A stretch of DNA of 18,815 nucleotides, taken from positions 1-18,815 of the forward strand of contig JAICUV010000038.1 of assembly GCA_025935655.1 (NCBI GenBank), given 5' to 3'. The notes beneath the pieces are model-generated. The model had not been told where the DNA came from, made no database searches, and saw only the letters and a list, made by a program, of their open reading frames with translations. This stretch comes from Chloroflexota bacterium (GTDB lineage: Bacteria > Chloroflexota > Limnocylindria > Limnocylindrales > CSP1-4). Each line of letters begins with the position of its first letter. Positions within the stretch are counted from its first letter, which is position 1. A program made the translations under genes and the position numbers. Shown here one piece after another: positions 12,235 through 18,815 of the stretch.

Positions 12235-14370
12235 CTAGCGCCAGGCCGTGCGCGCCTCCTCGGGGTACAGCCGCACGCGCCGGTACGGCTCCCGACCGCG
12301 GGACCGAGAGACGATGTTCGCCCGCTCGGCCATCTGGTGCTGGAGCCGGCGGATGTACGCGTTCTGGGGCGAGAGCTCCACGGGCTCCTGCTCCTTCATC
12401 ACGATCCGGATCGCCTGTTCGGTCTCGGACAGGGCCGCCTCGCGCGGATCCACCTCGAGCGAGAAGATCGAGGTCAGCGACGCCTGCATCTGCGCGATCG
12501 TGTTCGCCTTGAGCACGTAGATCGGCAGGCCGCGGTCCTCCACCTCGCGCAGCGCGGGCGGCTTCTGGCGGTACTCGGACCGGAGGGTCATCGCGACGTC
12601 CGCCTCGTCCGGCTCGCGGGCGATGATCACCGGCAGCTGGAGGTCCTTGATCGCCTGTTCCAGCCGCTTGCGCGAGACGCCGTGCGGGAACACGCGCAGG
12701 GTCGGCAGCGTGCCGTCACCGACCACGATCGCGTCCTCGCCGAAGGCGGCATCGGCGTCCTCGTCCTCCCCGTCCGGGTCCACGTCCGCCGGGACGAAGC
12801 CCGTCTCGCCGGGGACCATCCGGGCGATCCGCTCCTCCTCCGCGGCCTCGAGCTGCGCGGCGTTGACCGGCCGCGTGCCCTCCTCCTCGGCGAGCGTGTT
12901 GAGCGCGCGCCGGGCCTCCTCGCGCCAGGCCTGCTGGCGGTGGAGCTCCCGGGCATCCCGGGCGCGGACGTCCAGGGCGGCCTGCGACACGTTCTCGGCC
13001 CGCTCCAGCGGCCCGCGGTCCGCGATCTCACCGGCGACGAACGGCGCGTTCGGGGGAACGGCGAACCGCTCCCCGGGGATCATCCCCGTCGAAGCCGATC
13101 GGTCGCCCTCCCGGGCGGGTGCCCCACGCTCGCCACCGCGCTCGGAGCCGCGCGGCGCGCCGCGCCAGCCGCCCGATGCGCCGGGACGATAGCCGGGACG
13201 CGCGGCGGGCAGCCGGTCCTCGCCCGCGTAGCCGCCGGTGCGGTACGTGGACGCGCCGCGCCAGCCGGGCTCGCGACCCCAGGCGCCACCCGCGCCAGCG
13301 CCCGTCAGCCCGGAGAACCGGTCCCCGCCCGCGGACTCGCGCGCCGATGGCCGGGGCCGTGACTGCGAGCGGTGGACACCCTCCTCGTCGCGCCAGCGGA
13401 GCTCCGGCGCCACCGGGTCCCCGAGGAGCATCGCATCCACGGTCGCGGCGACGTCCGCGTGGACCAGGACCTTCTCGCGGTCCTGGATCTCGACGATGAC
13501 GTCGAACGTCGGGGGCTGCTTGCGCTCGAGGACGCTCTTCTGCGAGCGCCGCCGGCGCGCCTCCTCGTCGCCCAGCGTCACCGACTGGATGCCGCCGATG
13601 AGGTCCGAGAGCGTGGGGTTCAGCATCAGGTTGTCGAGGTTGTTGCCGTGCGCCGTGCCGATGAGCTGCACGCCGCGCTCGGCGATCGTCCGGGCCGCCT
13701 GGGCCTCCAGCTCCGTCCCGATCTCGTCGATGACGATGACCTGGGGCATGTGGTTCTCGACCGCCTCGATCATCACCTCGTGCTGGAGGCTGGGCGTGCG
13801 GACCTGCATCCGGCGTGCCTTCCCGATGGCCGGGTGCGGGATGTCGCCGTCGCCCGCGATCTCGTTCGAGGTGTCCACCACCACGACCCGCTTGCGCTGC
13901 TCGTCGGCGAGCACGCGCGCCGCCTCCCGGAGCATCGTCGTCTTGCCGATGCCCGGCCGGCCCATGATCAGGATCGACTTCCCGGTCTCGATGAAGTCCG
14001 CGATGATCTCGATCGTCCCGTAGACGGCGCGCCCGATCCGGCAGGTCAGGCCCACGACCTTCCCGTTGCGGTTCCGGATCGCGCTGATCCGGTGGAGCGT
14101 CCGCTCGATGCCCGCGCGGTTGTCGTCCCCGAACGAGCCGATGTGCTCCACGACGTAGGCGATGTCCGCTTCGCCGATCTCCCGCTCCAGCAGGTCGACC
14201 TCGGACGACGGGTACCGCGCCTCGGGCCGGCGGCCGAGGTCCATCACGACCTCGATGAGCGACTCGCGGTCGGGCAGGGCGTCGATCGCGGCGACGATCT
14301 CCGGCGGCAGGGCCGCCAGCAGGACGCGCAGGTCGTCGGGGGTTTCGCGCTGCCGATCCTGGGATCCCAC
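12235..14370 (-). CDS. AAA ATPase of the SpoIIIAA/Ycf45 type with C-terminal R3H domain
   Basis: Residues are counted from the upstream ATG at 14391; the preferred GTG start at 14370 removes seven, giving 711 aa. The N-terminal part (20-330) is a secretion-ATPase-like P-loop domain: Walker A GRPGIGKTT (144-152), Walker B VIVIDEIG (218-225), and the family segment AERGVQLIGTAHGNNLDNLMLNP (237-259). Residues about 335-435 form a Gly/Arg-rich, probably disordered linker, followed by an acidic helical stretch (470-550). A second folded domain (565-640) leads to an R3H domain (668-712) with R681-x3-H685 in NAYIRRLQHQMAE and GREPYRRV, which binds single-stranded nucleic acid in known proteins. Relatives are usually nearer 500-550 aa, so the linker is long. 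It is the last gene of the minus-strand pdx operon. The role is probably nucleic-acid-linked but unproven. Confidence 0.85.
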   Translation of the reverse strand: MGSQDRQRETPDDLRVLLAALPPEIVAAIDALPDRESLIEVVMDLGRRPEARYPSSEVDLLEREIGEADIAYVVEHIGSFGDDNRAGIERTLHRISAIRNRNGKVVGLTCRIGRAVYGTIEIIADFIETGKSILIMGRPGIGKTTMLREAARVLADEQRKRVVVVDTSNEIAGDGDIPHPAIGKARRMQVRTPSLQHEVMIEAVENHMPQVIVIDEIGTELEAQAARTIAERGVQLIGTAHGNNLDNLMLNPTLSDLIGGIQSVTLGDEEARRRRSQKSVLERKQPPTFDVIVEIQDREKVLVHADVAATVDAMLLGDPVAPELRWRDEEGVHRSQSRPRPSARESAGGDRFSGLTGAGAGGAWGREPGWRGASTYRTGGYAGEDRLPAARPGYRPGASGGWRGAPRGSERGGERGAPAREGDRSASTGMIPGERFAVPPNAPFVAGEIADRGPLERAENVSQAALDVRARDARELHRQQAWREEARRALNTLAEEEGTRPVNAAQLEAAEEERIARMVPGETGFVPADVDPDGEDEDADAAFGEDAIVVGDGTLPTLRVFPHGVSRKRLEQAIKDLQLPVIIAREPDEADVAMTLRSEYRQKPPALREVEDRGLPIYVLKANTIAQMQASLTSIFSLEVDPREAALSETEQAIRIVMKEQEPVELSPQNAYIRRLQHQMAERANIVSRSRGREPYRRVRLYPEEARTAWR

Positions 14371-14380
14371 GCTGGACTGT

Positions 14381-14385
14381 CCTCC
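14381..14385 (-). promoter_or_regulatory. Shine-Dalgarno placing the R3H-ATPase start at GTG 14370
   Basis: On the minus strand GGAGG (complement of 14381-14385) lies after the ATG at 14391 but 10 bases before an in-frame GTG at 14370. The ATG would have no ribosome site of its own, so GTG (VGSQDRQRE) is the better start. Confidence 0.6.
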
Positions 14386-14394
14386 TTCCATCCG

Positions 14395-15438
14395 CTAGCG
14401 GACGCCAGCCGGCACGAGGCGCGGCTCTGCGACGCGGACGAGGGTTTCCTTCATGAGGAGCGTGACCGAGGCGACCGAGGCGAAGCCCTCCTCTTCCAGG
14501 CGCCGGTCGAGCGGCGCCTCGTAGGTCCTGACGGGTGCGAGCACACCGGAACGTTGCACCCGATCGGCATCAGCGCGCGCCGCGATGACGCCCAATGAAT
14601 ATCGCAGGAGCGGGACGATATCGGCGTCCGGCCGTGCGAGCAGCTTCAGGTAGTGTGGCTGGTCCTCCTTCGCCACGCCCACCTGGACGAACCCGTCCAG
14701 CTGCGTGCCGTCCGTGCCGCCGCCCGGCGTCTCCTGGACGAAGGCCTCGACGTCGGCGAAGCGGAGGATCGGGGCGAGCGAGCTGCGGGGCACGCGCCAG
14801 TCGCGGCCCTGGCGCTCCCAGTCCAGGACCCGGACGCCCTCCAGGCGCTGGACGGGCTTGGGCGTGACGCTCGAGTAGAGGCGGCTCAGCGGGACCGCGT
14901 CCAGGGGGGACACGGGGCGGATCCCCGCCGCCGCGGCATCCTCGTCCGACAGCGATTCCGGCATCGGCGTGCCGGGCGGCCGGAACAGCACGTGCTCCTC
15001 GCCGTAGCGCATGAACCCCGCCTGCATGAACAGCTCCACGTTGTCGTCCGCGTCCGCGCACGCGACGTGGAACCGGACCGCGCCGCGCTTCGCGCCGTCG
15101 CGCAGCAGGTGCTGCACCAGCCGGAACCGGACGTCGCCCGCGTCCATGTCGCCCACCGCGTCGAGCTCCACGACCGTCCACTCGTCGCGCTGGCTCTCGC
15201 GCTCCACGCGCAGCAGCCCCGCGATGTGCGAGTCGCGGTCGAACACGTACAGCACGTCGTGCGGCTGGAAGTAGCCGAGCGGGAGACGGAACAGGCTGAA
15301 CACGCCGATCGGCGGCCCCGAGACCGGCAGGCCCAGCGACCGGGTGCCGTCGCCGTCGCCCTGCGCCAGCCGGGACAGTTCGCCCAGCGCAGCGAGGTCC
15401 GTGATCCGGGCCGCGCGCACCTTTCCGGTCCTGGCCAC
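14395..15438 (-). CDS. GNAT-like acetyltransferase family protein, 347 aa
   Basis: A soluble protein starting at GTG 15438 (VARTGKVRAARITDLAALGELS) with GGGAGGG upstream. The first ~155 residues read like a GNAT fold: VRAARITDLAAL opening, HIAGLLRVERE (71-81), WTVVELDAV (87-95), RFRLVQHLLRDGAKRGAVRFHVACAD (104-129), and the closing DNVELFMQAGFMRYGEEHVL (132-151). A second part (about 160-347) has similar alternating strands and helices (LDGFVQVGVAKEDQPHYLKLL, VRTYEAPLDRRLEEEGFASVASVTLLMKE) and may be a degenerate second GNAT domain. The acceptor substrate is unknown, and the acetyl-CoA loop is not clearly conserved, so enzymatic activity is not certain. The start lies 4 bases after the pdxT stop, and the stop 24 bases before the R3H-ATPase start: clearly one operon. 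Confidence 0.65.
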   Translation of the reverse strand: MARTGKVRAARITDLAALGELSRLAQGDGDGTRSLGLPVSGPPIGVFSLFRLPLGYFQPHDVLYVFDRDSHIAGLLRVERESQRDEWTVVELDAVGDMDAGDVRFRLVQHLLRDGAKRGAVRFHVACADADDNVELFMQAGFMRYGEEHVLFRPPGTPMPESLSDEDAAAAGIRPVSPLDAVPLSRLYSSVTPKPVQRLEGVRVLDWERQGRDWRVPRSSLAPILRFADVEAFVQETPGGGTDGTQLDGFVQVGVAKEDQPHYLKLLARPDADIVPLLRYSLGVIAARADADRVQRSGVLAPVRTYEAPLDRRLEEEGFASVASVTLLMKETLVRVAEPRLVPAGVR

Positions 15439-15442
15439 GCCG

Positions 15443-16081
15443 CTACCCTCCCTGCCGCGTGCGACGCGTGGGGTGGGGTCGGCGGCCGGTCCCTTCGCCG
15501 GGGTCCGCGTGCTCCGCCGCCATGGTGGCGATGAGCCGGTGGAACCGCGTCTCCCCAGCGAGCTCCGGGTGGAACGACGTCGCGACGATGTTCCGCTCGC
15601 GCACGGCGACGATCCGGCCGTCCTCGAGCCGGGCGATGACGTCGACGTCGGGGCCGACGGACTCGATCACCGGCGCGCGGATGAACACCGCGTGCACGGG
15701 CGTGTCGCCGAGGAGCGGCACGGACAGCTCCGTCTCGAACGAGTCCAGCTGGCGCCCGAACGCGTTGCGCGCCACGGTCACGTCGAGCAGCGGCAGGACC
15801 GGCTCCTCGCCGCCCTCGATCTGCCTGCTCAGCACGATCATCCCCGCGCACGTCCCGAACAGCGGCGCCCCGCGCTCGGCCAGCGCGAGGATGGGCTCGC
15901 GCAGGTTCCAGCGCCGGATGAGGTTGCGCATCGTCGTGGACTCACCACCGGGAATGATGAGCCCGTCGAGGTCGTCCAGCTGCTCCGGCAGGCGCACCTC
16001 GACCGCCTCCACGCCGATGGCACGGAGGGCGGCGACATGCTCTGCGAAGGCACCCTGGAGGGCGAGAACCCCGATCTTCAT
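15443..16081 (-). CDS. pdxT: PdxT, glutaminase subunit of pyridoxal 5'-phosphate synthase
   Basis: A 212-aa class I glutamine amidotransferase. It hydrolyses glutamine and channels ammonia to PdxS for de novo pyridoxal 5'-phosphate synthesis from ribose 5-phosphate and glyceraldehyde 3-phosphate. Visible signatures: MKIGVLALQGAFAEH start, IIPGGESTTM (42-51), nucleophile elbow GTCAGMI with Cys78, ARNAFGRQLDSFE (104-116), and the His171/Glu173 pair in TSFHPEL. Length is slightly above the usual ~190-200 because of a basic C-terminal extension (TGRRPHPTRRTRQGG). ATG 16081 is chosen because homology starts there; the longer open frame is non-homologous. It follows pdxS by 28 bases. Confidence 0.97.
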   Translation of the reverse strand: MKIGVLALQGAFAEHVAALRAIGVEAVEVRLPEQLDDLDGLIIPGGESTTMRNLIRRWNLREPILALAERGAPLFGTCAGMIVLSRQIEGGEEPVLPLLDVTVARNAFGRQLDSFETELSVPLLGDTPVHAVFIRAPVIESVGPDVDVIARLEDGRIVAVRERNIVATSFHPELAGETRFHRLIATMAAEHADPGEGTGRRPHPTRRTRQGG

Positions 16082-16109
16082 CGAGCCGGCCCCCTGCCGA
16101 CGGGTCGGC

Positions 16110-16994
16110 CTACCAACCGCGGACCGCGAGCCGCTCCTGCTCCGGGATGGCTTCCATCGCGATGCCCCGCATCGGCGCACCCAGGCCCTTCGAGACCTCG
16201 GCGATGATCTTGGCGTCCTGGAAGTGCGTCGTGGCCTGGACGATGGCGTTGGCCATGCGGGCCGGGTCCTCGCTCTTGAAGATGCCGGACCCCACGAACA
16301 CGCCCTCGGCGCCCAGCTGCATCACCAGCGCGGCGTCCGCCGGGGTGCTGATCCCGCCGGCCACGAAGTTGACGACGGGCAGGCGGCCCGCCTCGGCGAC
16401 CGACTTCACGAGCTCGTACGGGGCCTGGAGCTCCTTGGCCGCCACGAACAGCTCGTCCTCGCGCATGTGCTGGAGGGTGCGGATCTCGCCCAGGACGTCG
16501 CGCAACTGGTGCACCGCCTCCACGACGTTGCCCGTCCCGGCCTCGCCCTTGGTGCGCATCATCGCGGCGCCCTCGTTGATCCGGCGGAGCGCCTCACCGA
16601 GGTTCCGGCAGCCGCACACGAACGGGACCTTGAAAGCGTGCTTGTCGATGTGGTTGCGCTCGTCGGCCGGAGTCAGCACCTCGGACTCGTCGATGTAGTC
16701 CACGCCCAGCGCCTCGAGGACCTGCGCCTCCACGAAGTGGCCGATCCGCGCCTTCGCCATGACCGGGATGGTCACGGCCTCCATGATCCCCACGATCATC
16801 GAGGGATCGGACATGCGCGCGACGCCGCCGGCGGCGCGGATGTCGGACGGGACGCGCTCGAGCGCCATCACGGCGACGGCGCCGGCGTCTTCGGCGATCT
16901 TGGCCTGGTCGGGCGTGACGACGTCCATGATGACGCCGCCCTTGAGCATCTGCGCGAGGCCCCTCTTGGTGGCCCAGGTGGAGGTTTCGGTCAT
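16110..16994 (-). CDS. pdxS: PdxS, synthase subunit of pyridoxal 5'-phosphate synthase
   Basis: A 294-aa (beta/alpha)8 enzyme of the standard length. It condenses ribose 5-phosphate, glyceraldehyde 3-phosphate and PdxT-derived ammonia to pyridoxal 5'-phosphate, working as a dodecamer decorated by PdxT in known examples. Active-site residues fall at the numbering familiar from Bacillus: Asp24 in GGVIMDVV, Lys81 in VMAKARIGH, Lys149 in MMRTKGEAGTGN with the phosphate-binding Gly153, and GGISTPADAALVMQLGAEGVFVGSGIF near the C-terminus. Start ATG 16994 has GGAGAA ten bases upstream. It is the first gene of the pdxS-pdxT-GNAT-R3H operon. Confidence 0.98.
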   Translation of the reverse strand: MTETSTWATKRGLAQMLKGGVIMDVVTPDQAKIAEDAGAVAVMALERVPSDIRAAGGVARMSDPSMIVGIMEAVTIPVMAKARIGHFVEAQVLEALGVDYIDESEVLTPADERNHIDKHAFKVPFVCGCRNLGEALRRINEGAAMMRTKGEAGTGNVVEAVHQLRDVLGEIRTLQHMREDELFVAAKELQAPYELVKSVAEAGRLPVVNFVAGGISTPADAALVMQLGAEGVFVGSGIFKSEDPARMANAIVQATTHFQDAKIIAEVSKGLGAPMRGIAMEAIPEQERLAVRGW

Positions 16995-17092
16995 GGTCAG
17001 CGGGTTCTCCGGGAGGACGCGTGACTGGCGGCCGGGCGGCTGGCCCCGGGGTCGTCGCCCGTTCGAGCCGGAAGGTCCGACGTCACCGTCGG

Positions 17093-17122
17093 ATTATCGC
17101 ATGCGGTTCGGCGATTTCCCAA
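17093..17122 (-). promoter_or_regulatory. Sigma-70-type promoter of the pdxS operon, with inverted repeat at the start site
   Basis: Minus-strand TTGGGA (complement of 17117-17122), an 18-base spacer ending in TGC, and GATAAT (complement of 17093-17098) form a good promoter with an extended -10. Expected transcription start is near 17086, leaving a leader of about 90 bases to the pdxS ATG. An inverted repeat TCCGAC-N6-GTCGGA (17076-17093) straddles the predicted start and could be an operator or leader hairpin. The rest of 16995-17230 shows no gene. Confidence 0.6.
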
Positions 17123-17230
17123 GGACCGGCTTGCCGGCGCGGAGGCGTACCGGTTGGATGCCGTGTCATGCATGCCCCGGGGTGCGTGCCGGACGACGGG
17201 TCGCGAGTGTCGGGCGCGTTCCCGGAGCGC

Positions 17231-17668
17231 TCAGCCGGCGAGCAGCTCGTCCGTGCGCGGGTCGGGTTGTCCGTCGTAGAAGGCGTCGAGGACCCGCCGG
17301 AAGACGGGCTCGCCAGGCTCGGCGCGCAGGAACAGCGTCATCGACGAGCGCACCTTGACGGCGTCGACGTGGCCGAGGAGGTCCGCGGCGGCCCGCTCGC
17401 GGTGGATCAGCAGCGCATCGCACAGCTCGATGAGCCGCGGCCGCAGGACCGGGTGGGCGAGATAGGCCCGTGCCTCGTCGAGGCCCGAGATCGCGAACCG
17501 GCGCGACATCGAGGACATCCCGAGCCCCGCCAGCTGGGGGAACTCGTACCAGATCCAGTGGCCGGTCTTGCGGCCCGCCCGGAGCTCGCGCAGCGCGGCC
17601 TCGTGCATGCCGACCTGCTCGCGCAGGAACCGGACCAGCTCCCAGGGGTCCGCGTCGCGGGGCTCCAC
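17231..17668 (-). CDS. DUF1810 family protein
   Basis: A 145-aa soluble protein matching the DUF1810 pattern: start with PWELVRFLREQ, HEAALRELRAGRKTGHWIWYEFPQLAGLGMSSMSRRFAI (22-60), LDEARAYLAHPVLRPRLIEL (63-82), KVRSSMTLF (105-113). Length is typical. The family is widespread but has no firmly established biochemical role. The start is GTG 17668, with AAGGG a few bases upstream; no ATG is available near it. It lies 9 bases downstream of the MarR/GbsR-like regulator gene, so the two form an operon. About 236 bases with the pdxS promoter separate it from pdxS. Confidence 0.85.
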   Translation of the reverse strand: MEPRDADPWELVRFLREQVGMHEAALRELRAGRKTGHWIWYEFPQLAGLGMSSMSRRFAISGLDEARAYLAHPVLRPRLIELCDALLIHRERAAADLLGHVDAVKVRSSMTLFLRAEPGEPVFRRVLDAFYDGQPDPRTDELLAG

Positions 17669-17677
17669 GACGGGCCC

Positions 17678-18430
17678 TTAGCGGACGAGCGTCCGCACGA
17701 CCCCGCTCATGAGCGTCGTCGCGCGCCGCGCGGAGGACGGCGAGAGCCGGCTGAGTGCCTCGACGAGCCCGAGCACGTCGTCGTCGGGGAGGCCGTCCAG
17801 CAGCTTCACGAGGCGCAGGATCGTGTCATCGGGGACCTCGCCGAGGAGGCGCAGGGCACGCTCGAGCTCGGTCGGCTCCAGGCGCGACACGAGCCCCACG
17901 GCGCGGTCGAACAGGCGCACGAACACGAGGAACGTCGAGAGCCAGTCGCGGAGCCGGAGCAGCTCCGGGTCACCGGGGTGCGTGGCGATGGCGGCGGTCG
18001 CCTCGAGGAGCGTCCGCTCGAGCACGAGGATGATCGGGTCGCCCTCGCGCACCTTGCGCTCGGCGACGACGCGCCCGAACCACCGCCAGTGATCGCCGAT
18101 CGCCATGTAGGCCGTGCCCGCGGGTCCGCGGCGTCCGACGCGCCGGGGCTCCGCGACGCGCTCCACGAGGCCCCATGCCTCGGCCTCCGCGAGCGCCAGC
18201 GACGCCGCCCGGTGCGAGAGGTTGAGCGCCTCGCGGACCTCGCGCTCGGTGAGCGGGCCCTGGCTCGTCATGAGGTAGGCATGGACGCGCGCGATGGCCG
18301 GCGCGACGCCCCACGCGGCGCCCATCTCCCCCCACGCGTCGGCGAGACGCAGCCGGATCTCCTCGGTGATGGACGTCACCGCGGGCGGCTCATGGTCGGT
18401 GGCGCGAGCGGCGGTGGTCACGTGCGGCAT
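17678..18430 (-). CDS. GbsR/MarR-like winged-helix transcriptional regulator
   Basis: A 250-aa protein. Residues about 33-115 form a winged helix with the GbsR-type opening AWGEMGAAWGVAPAIARVHAYLMTSQGPLTEREVREALNLSHRAASLALAEAEAWGLV and a basic wing (RRVGRRGPAGTAY). The remaining helical region (120-250) is long and includes a DGLPDDDVLGLVEALSRL stretch, probably for dimerisation or ligand sensing. Known GbsR proteins repress osmolyte genes, but the family is broad and the ligand here cannot be inferred. AGCAGGG directly abuts ATG 18430, whereas the in-frame GTG at 18421 is 9 bases away, so the GTG may be the real start. It is divergent from the serine hydrolase gene and co-oriented with DUF1810; it may control both. 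Confidence 0.8.
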   Translation of the reverse strand: MPHVTTAARATDHEPPAVTSITEEIRLRLADAWGEMGAAWGVAPAIARVHAYLMTSQGPLTEREVREALNLSHRAASLALAEAEAWGLVERVAEPRRVGRRGPAGTAYMAIGDHWRWFGRVVAERKVREGDPIILVLERTLLEATAAIATHPGDPELLRLRDWLSTFLVFVRLFDRAVGLVSRLEPTELERALRLLGEVPDDTILRLVKLLDGLPDDDVLGLVEALSRLSPSSARRATTLMSGVVRTLVR

Positions 18431-18431
18431 C

Positions 18432-18487
18432 CCTGCTGAGCGTGGGAACGAGGTGCGCGAGCGGGCGAAACCTGCTCAGCGATGATA
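18432..18487 (-). promoter_or_regulatory. Control region of the regulator gene: paired GCTSAGC elements and a possible -10
   Basis: CCTGCTGAGCG (18432-18442) and CCTGCTCAGCG (18471-18481) repeat 39 bases apart with one difference. Their cores GCTGAGC and GCTCAGC are exact reverse complements, so they also form an inverted pair. On the minus strand TATCAT (complement of 18482-18487) directly upstream resembles a -10 box, but no good -35 is visible. Autoregulation by the adjacent MarR-like protein is plausible. Confidence 0.35.
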
Positions 18488-18558
18488 GCCGATTTGCGGG
18501 TGCGGCCTGCCCGCGACGCGGTCGTGGGGCGGGTCCGCGCCACGGTCGCGCGGACGGG

Positions 18559-18564
18559 TAGCAT
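18559..18564 (+). promoter_or_regulatory. Possible -10 box for a leaderless serine hydrolase transcript
   Basis: TAGCAT lies only 6 bases before the ATG at 18571, and no Shine-Dalgarno is present between them. Transcription from it would begin at or near the ATG, producing a leaderless mRNA. No clear -35 hexamer is visible, so the assignment is tentative. Confidence 0.3.
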
Positions 18565-18570
18565 CGGCGC

Positions 18571-18815
18571 ATGCCGATCGCCAGCCAGGCGGAGCGCCGA
18601 CGGGCGCTCCAGCCCGCCTTCGATCTCGCCCGGTCACAGGTCGAATCGGGCACCGTGCCGTTCGTGGTCCTCGGCGTCGCCGGCGCGGAGGGCGTCATCC
18701 GGGTCGAGGCCGTGCCCTCGCCCGACGGGCCGCGGATCGGCACCGACGCCGTCTGCCTGCTCGCGTCGATCACGAAGCCGATCGTGGCGACCGCCGTCCT
18801 GCAACAGGTCGAGGC
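18571..18815 (+). CDS. Serine hydrolase, class C beta-lactamase-like, N-terminal part (runs off right edge)
   Basis: An open frame of 81 codons starts at ATG 18571 (MPIASQAERRRALQPAFDLA) and continues beyond the window. The helix LQPAFDLARSQVESGTVPFVVLGVAG is the usual opening of the beta-lactamase/serine hydrolase fold, and LLASITKPIVATAVLQQV carries the SxxK catalytic motif with Ser66 and Lys69. No signal peptide is visible, suggesting a cytosolic esterase or peptidase-type member rather than a secreted beta-lactamase. The YxN and HxG motifs would lie outside the window. It is divergent from the MarR/GbsR-like regulator. Confidence 0.85.
   Translation, partial: MPIASQAERRRALQPAFDLARSQVESGTVPFVVLGVAGAEGVIRVEAVPSPDGPRIGTDAVCLLASITKPIVATAVLQQVE

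Noticed and set aside
11778..12512. Open frames in several registers over the palindrome-rich gap
   Set aside because: Stop codons are rare on all strands because of GC content; none has the expected third-position bias, a ribosome site or a recognisable domain, and repeated SPGE/RRANG peptides simply reflect the palindromes.

Overview
The window is very GC-rich, tightly packed and rich in GTG starts and 4-base stop/start overlaps. The gene families (BTAD/SARP-type regulators, ComP-like multi-pass membrane proteins, SpoIIE-type phosphatase/kinase fusions, an R3H-ATPase beside pdxS-pdxT) suggest an uncultured Chloroflexota bacterium, possibly a Limnocylindria-like lineage. An actinobacterium is the main alternative. 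This placement is inferred from gene content, not from a marker gene.

Left part (1-7840): a BTAD/SARP-like regulator runs off the left edge on the minus strand. Divergent from it is a plus-strand block of tandem paralogous multi-pass membrane proteins (664-1830, 2214-3410, 3407-4629, 4706-5463). They resemble the N-terminal half of ComP-like sensor kinases but stop just after the last membrane segment and a short cytosolic tail, with no kinase domain. The third copy carries a frameshift, and the fourth is broken into pieces. The block runs directly into a GAF-PP2C(SpoIIE)-HATPase fusion protein (5479-7146) and two STAS anti-sigma-antagonist proteins (7143-7502, 7499-7840). The whole looks like a partner-switching signalling locus: membrane sensors, a combined phosphatase/anti-sigma kinase, and two phosphorylatable switch proteins. 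No sigma factor is present in the window. A motif built around CCGTAACG lies upstream of three genes of this block and in the divergent region next to the regulator.

Middle part (7898-11766): an unrecognised 247-aa protein, a phytoene-dehydrogenase-like FAD oxidoreductase, and a fifth, intact membrane-sensor paralogue overlapping the oxidoreductase by 4 bases. A small VOC-fold protein faces them from the minus strand. Next comes a 468-base non-coding stretch (11767-12234) packed with short palindromes, many at roughly 40-50-base spacing.

Right part (12235-18815): a minus-strand operon in the order pdxS, pdxT, a GNAT-like protein and a SpoIIIAA/Ycf45-like AAA ATPase with a C-terminal R3H domain; pdxS and pdxT together make pyridoxal 5'-phosphate synthase. 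A convincing sigma-70-type promoter lies upstream of pdxS. Upstream of that is a second minus-strand pair, a MarR/GbsR-like regulator and a DUF1810 protein. A serine hydrolase (class C beta-lactamase-like) starts divergently and runs off the right edge.

All functional statements come from reading the sequence and recalling family motifs. No database search was run.
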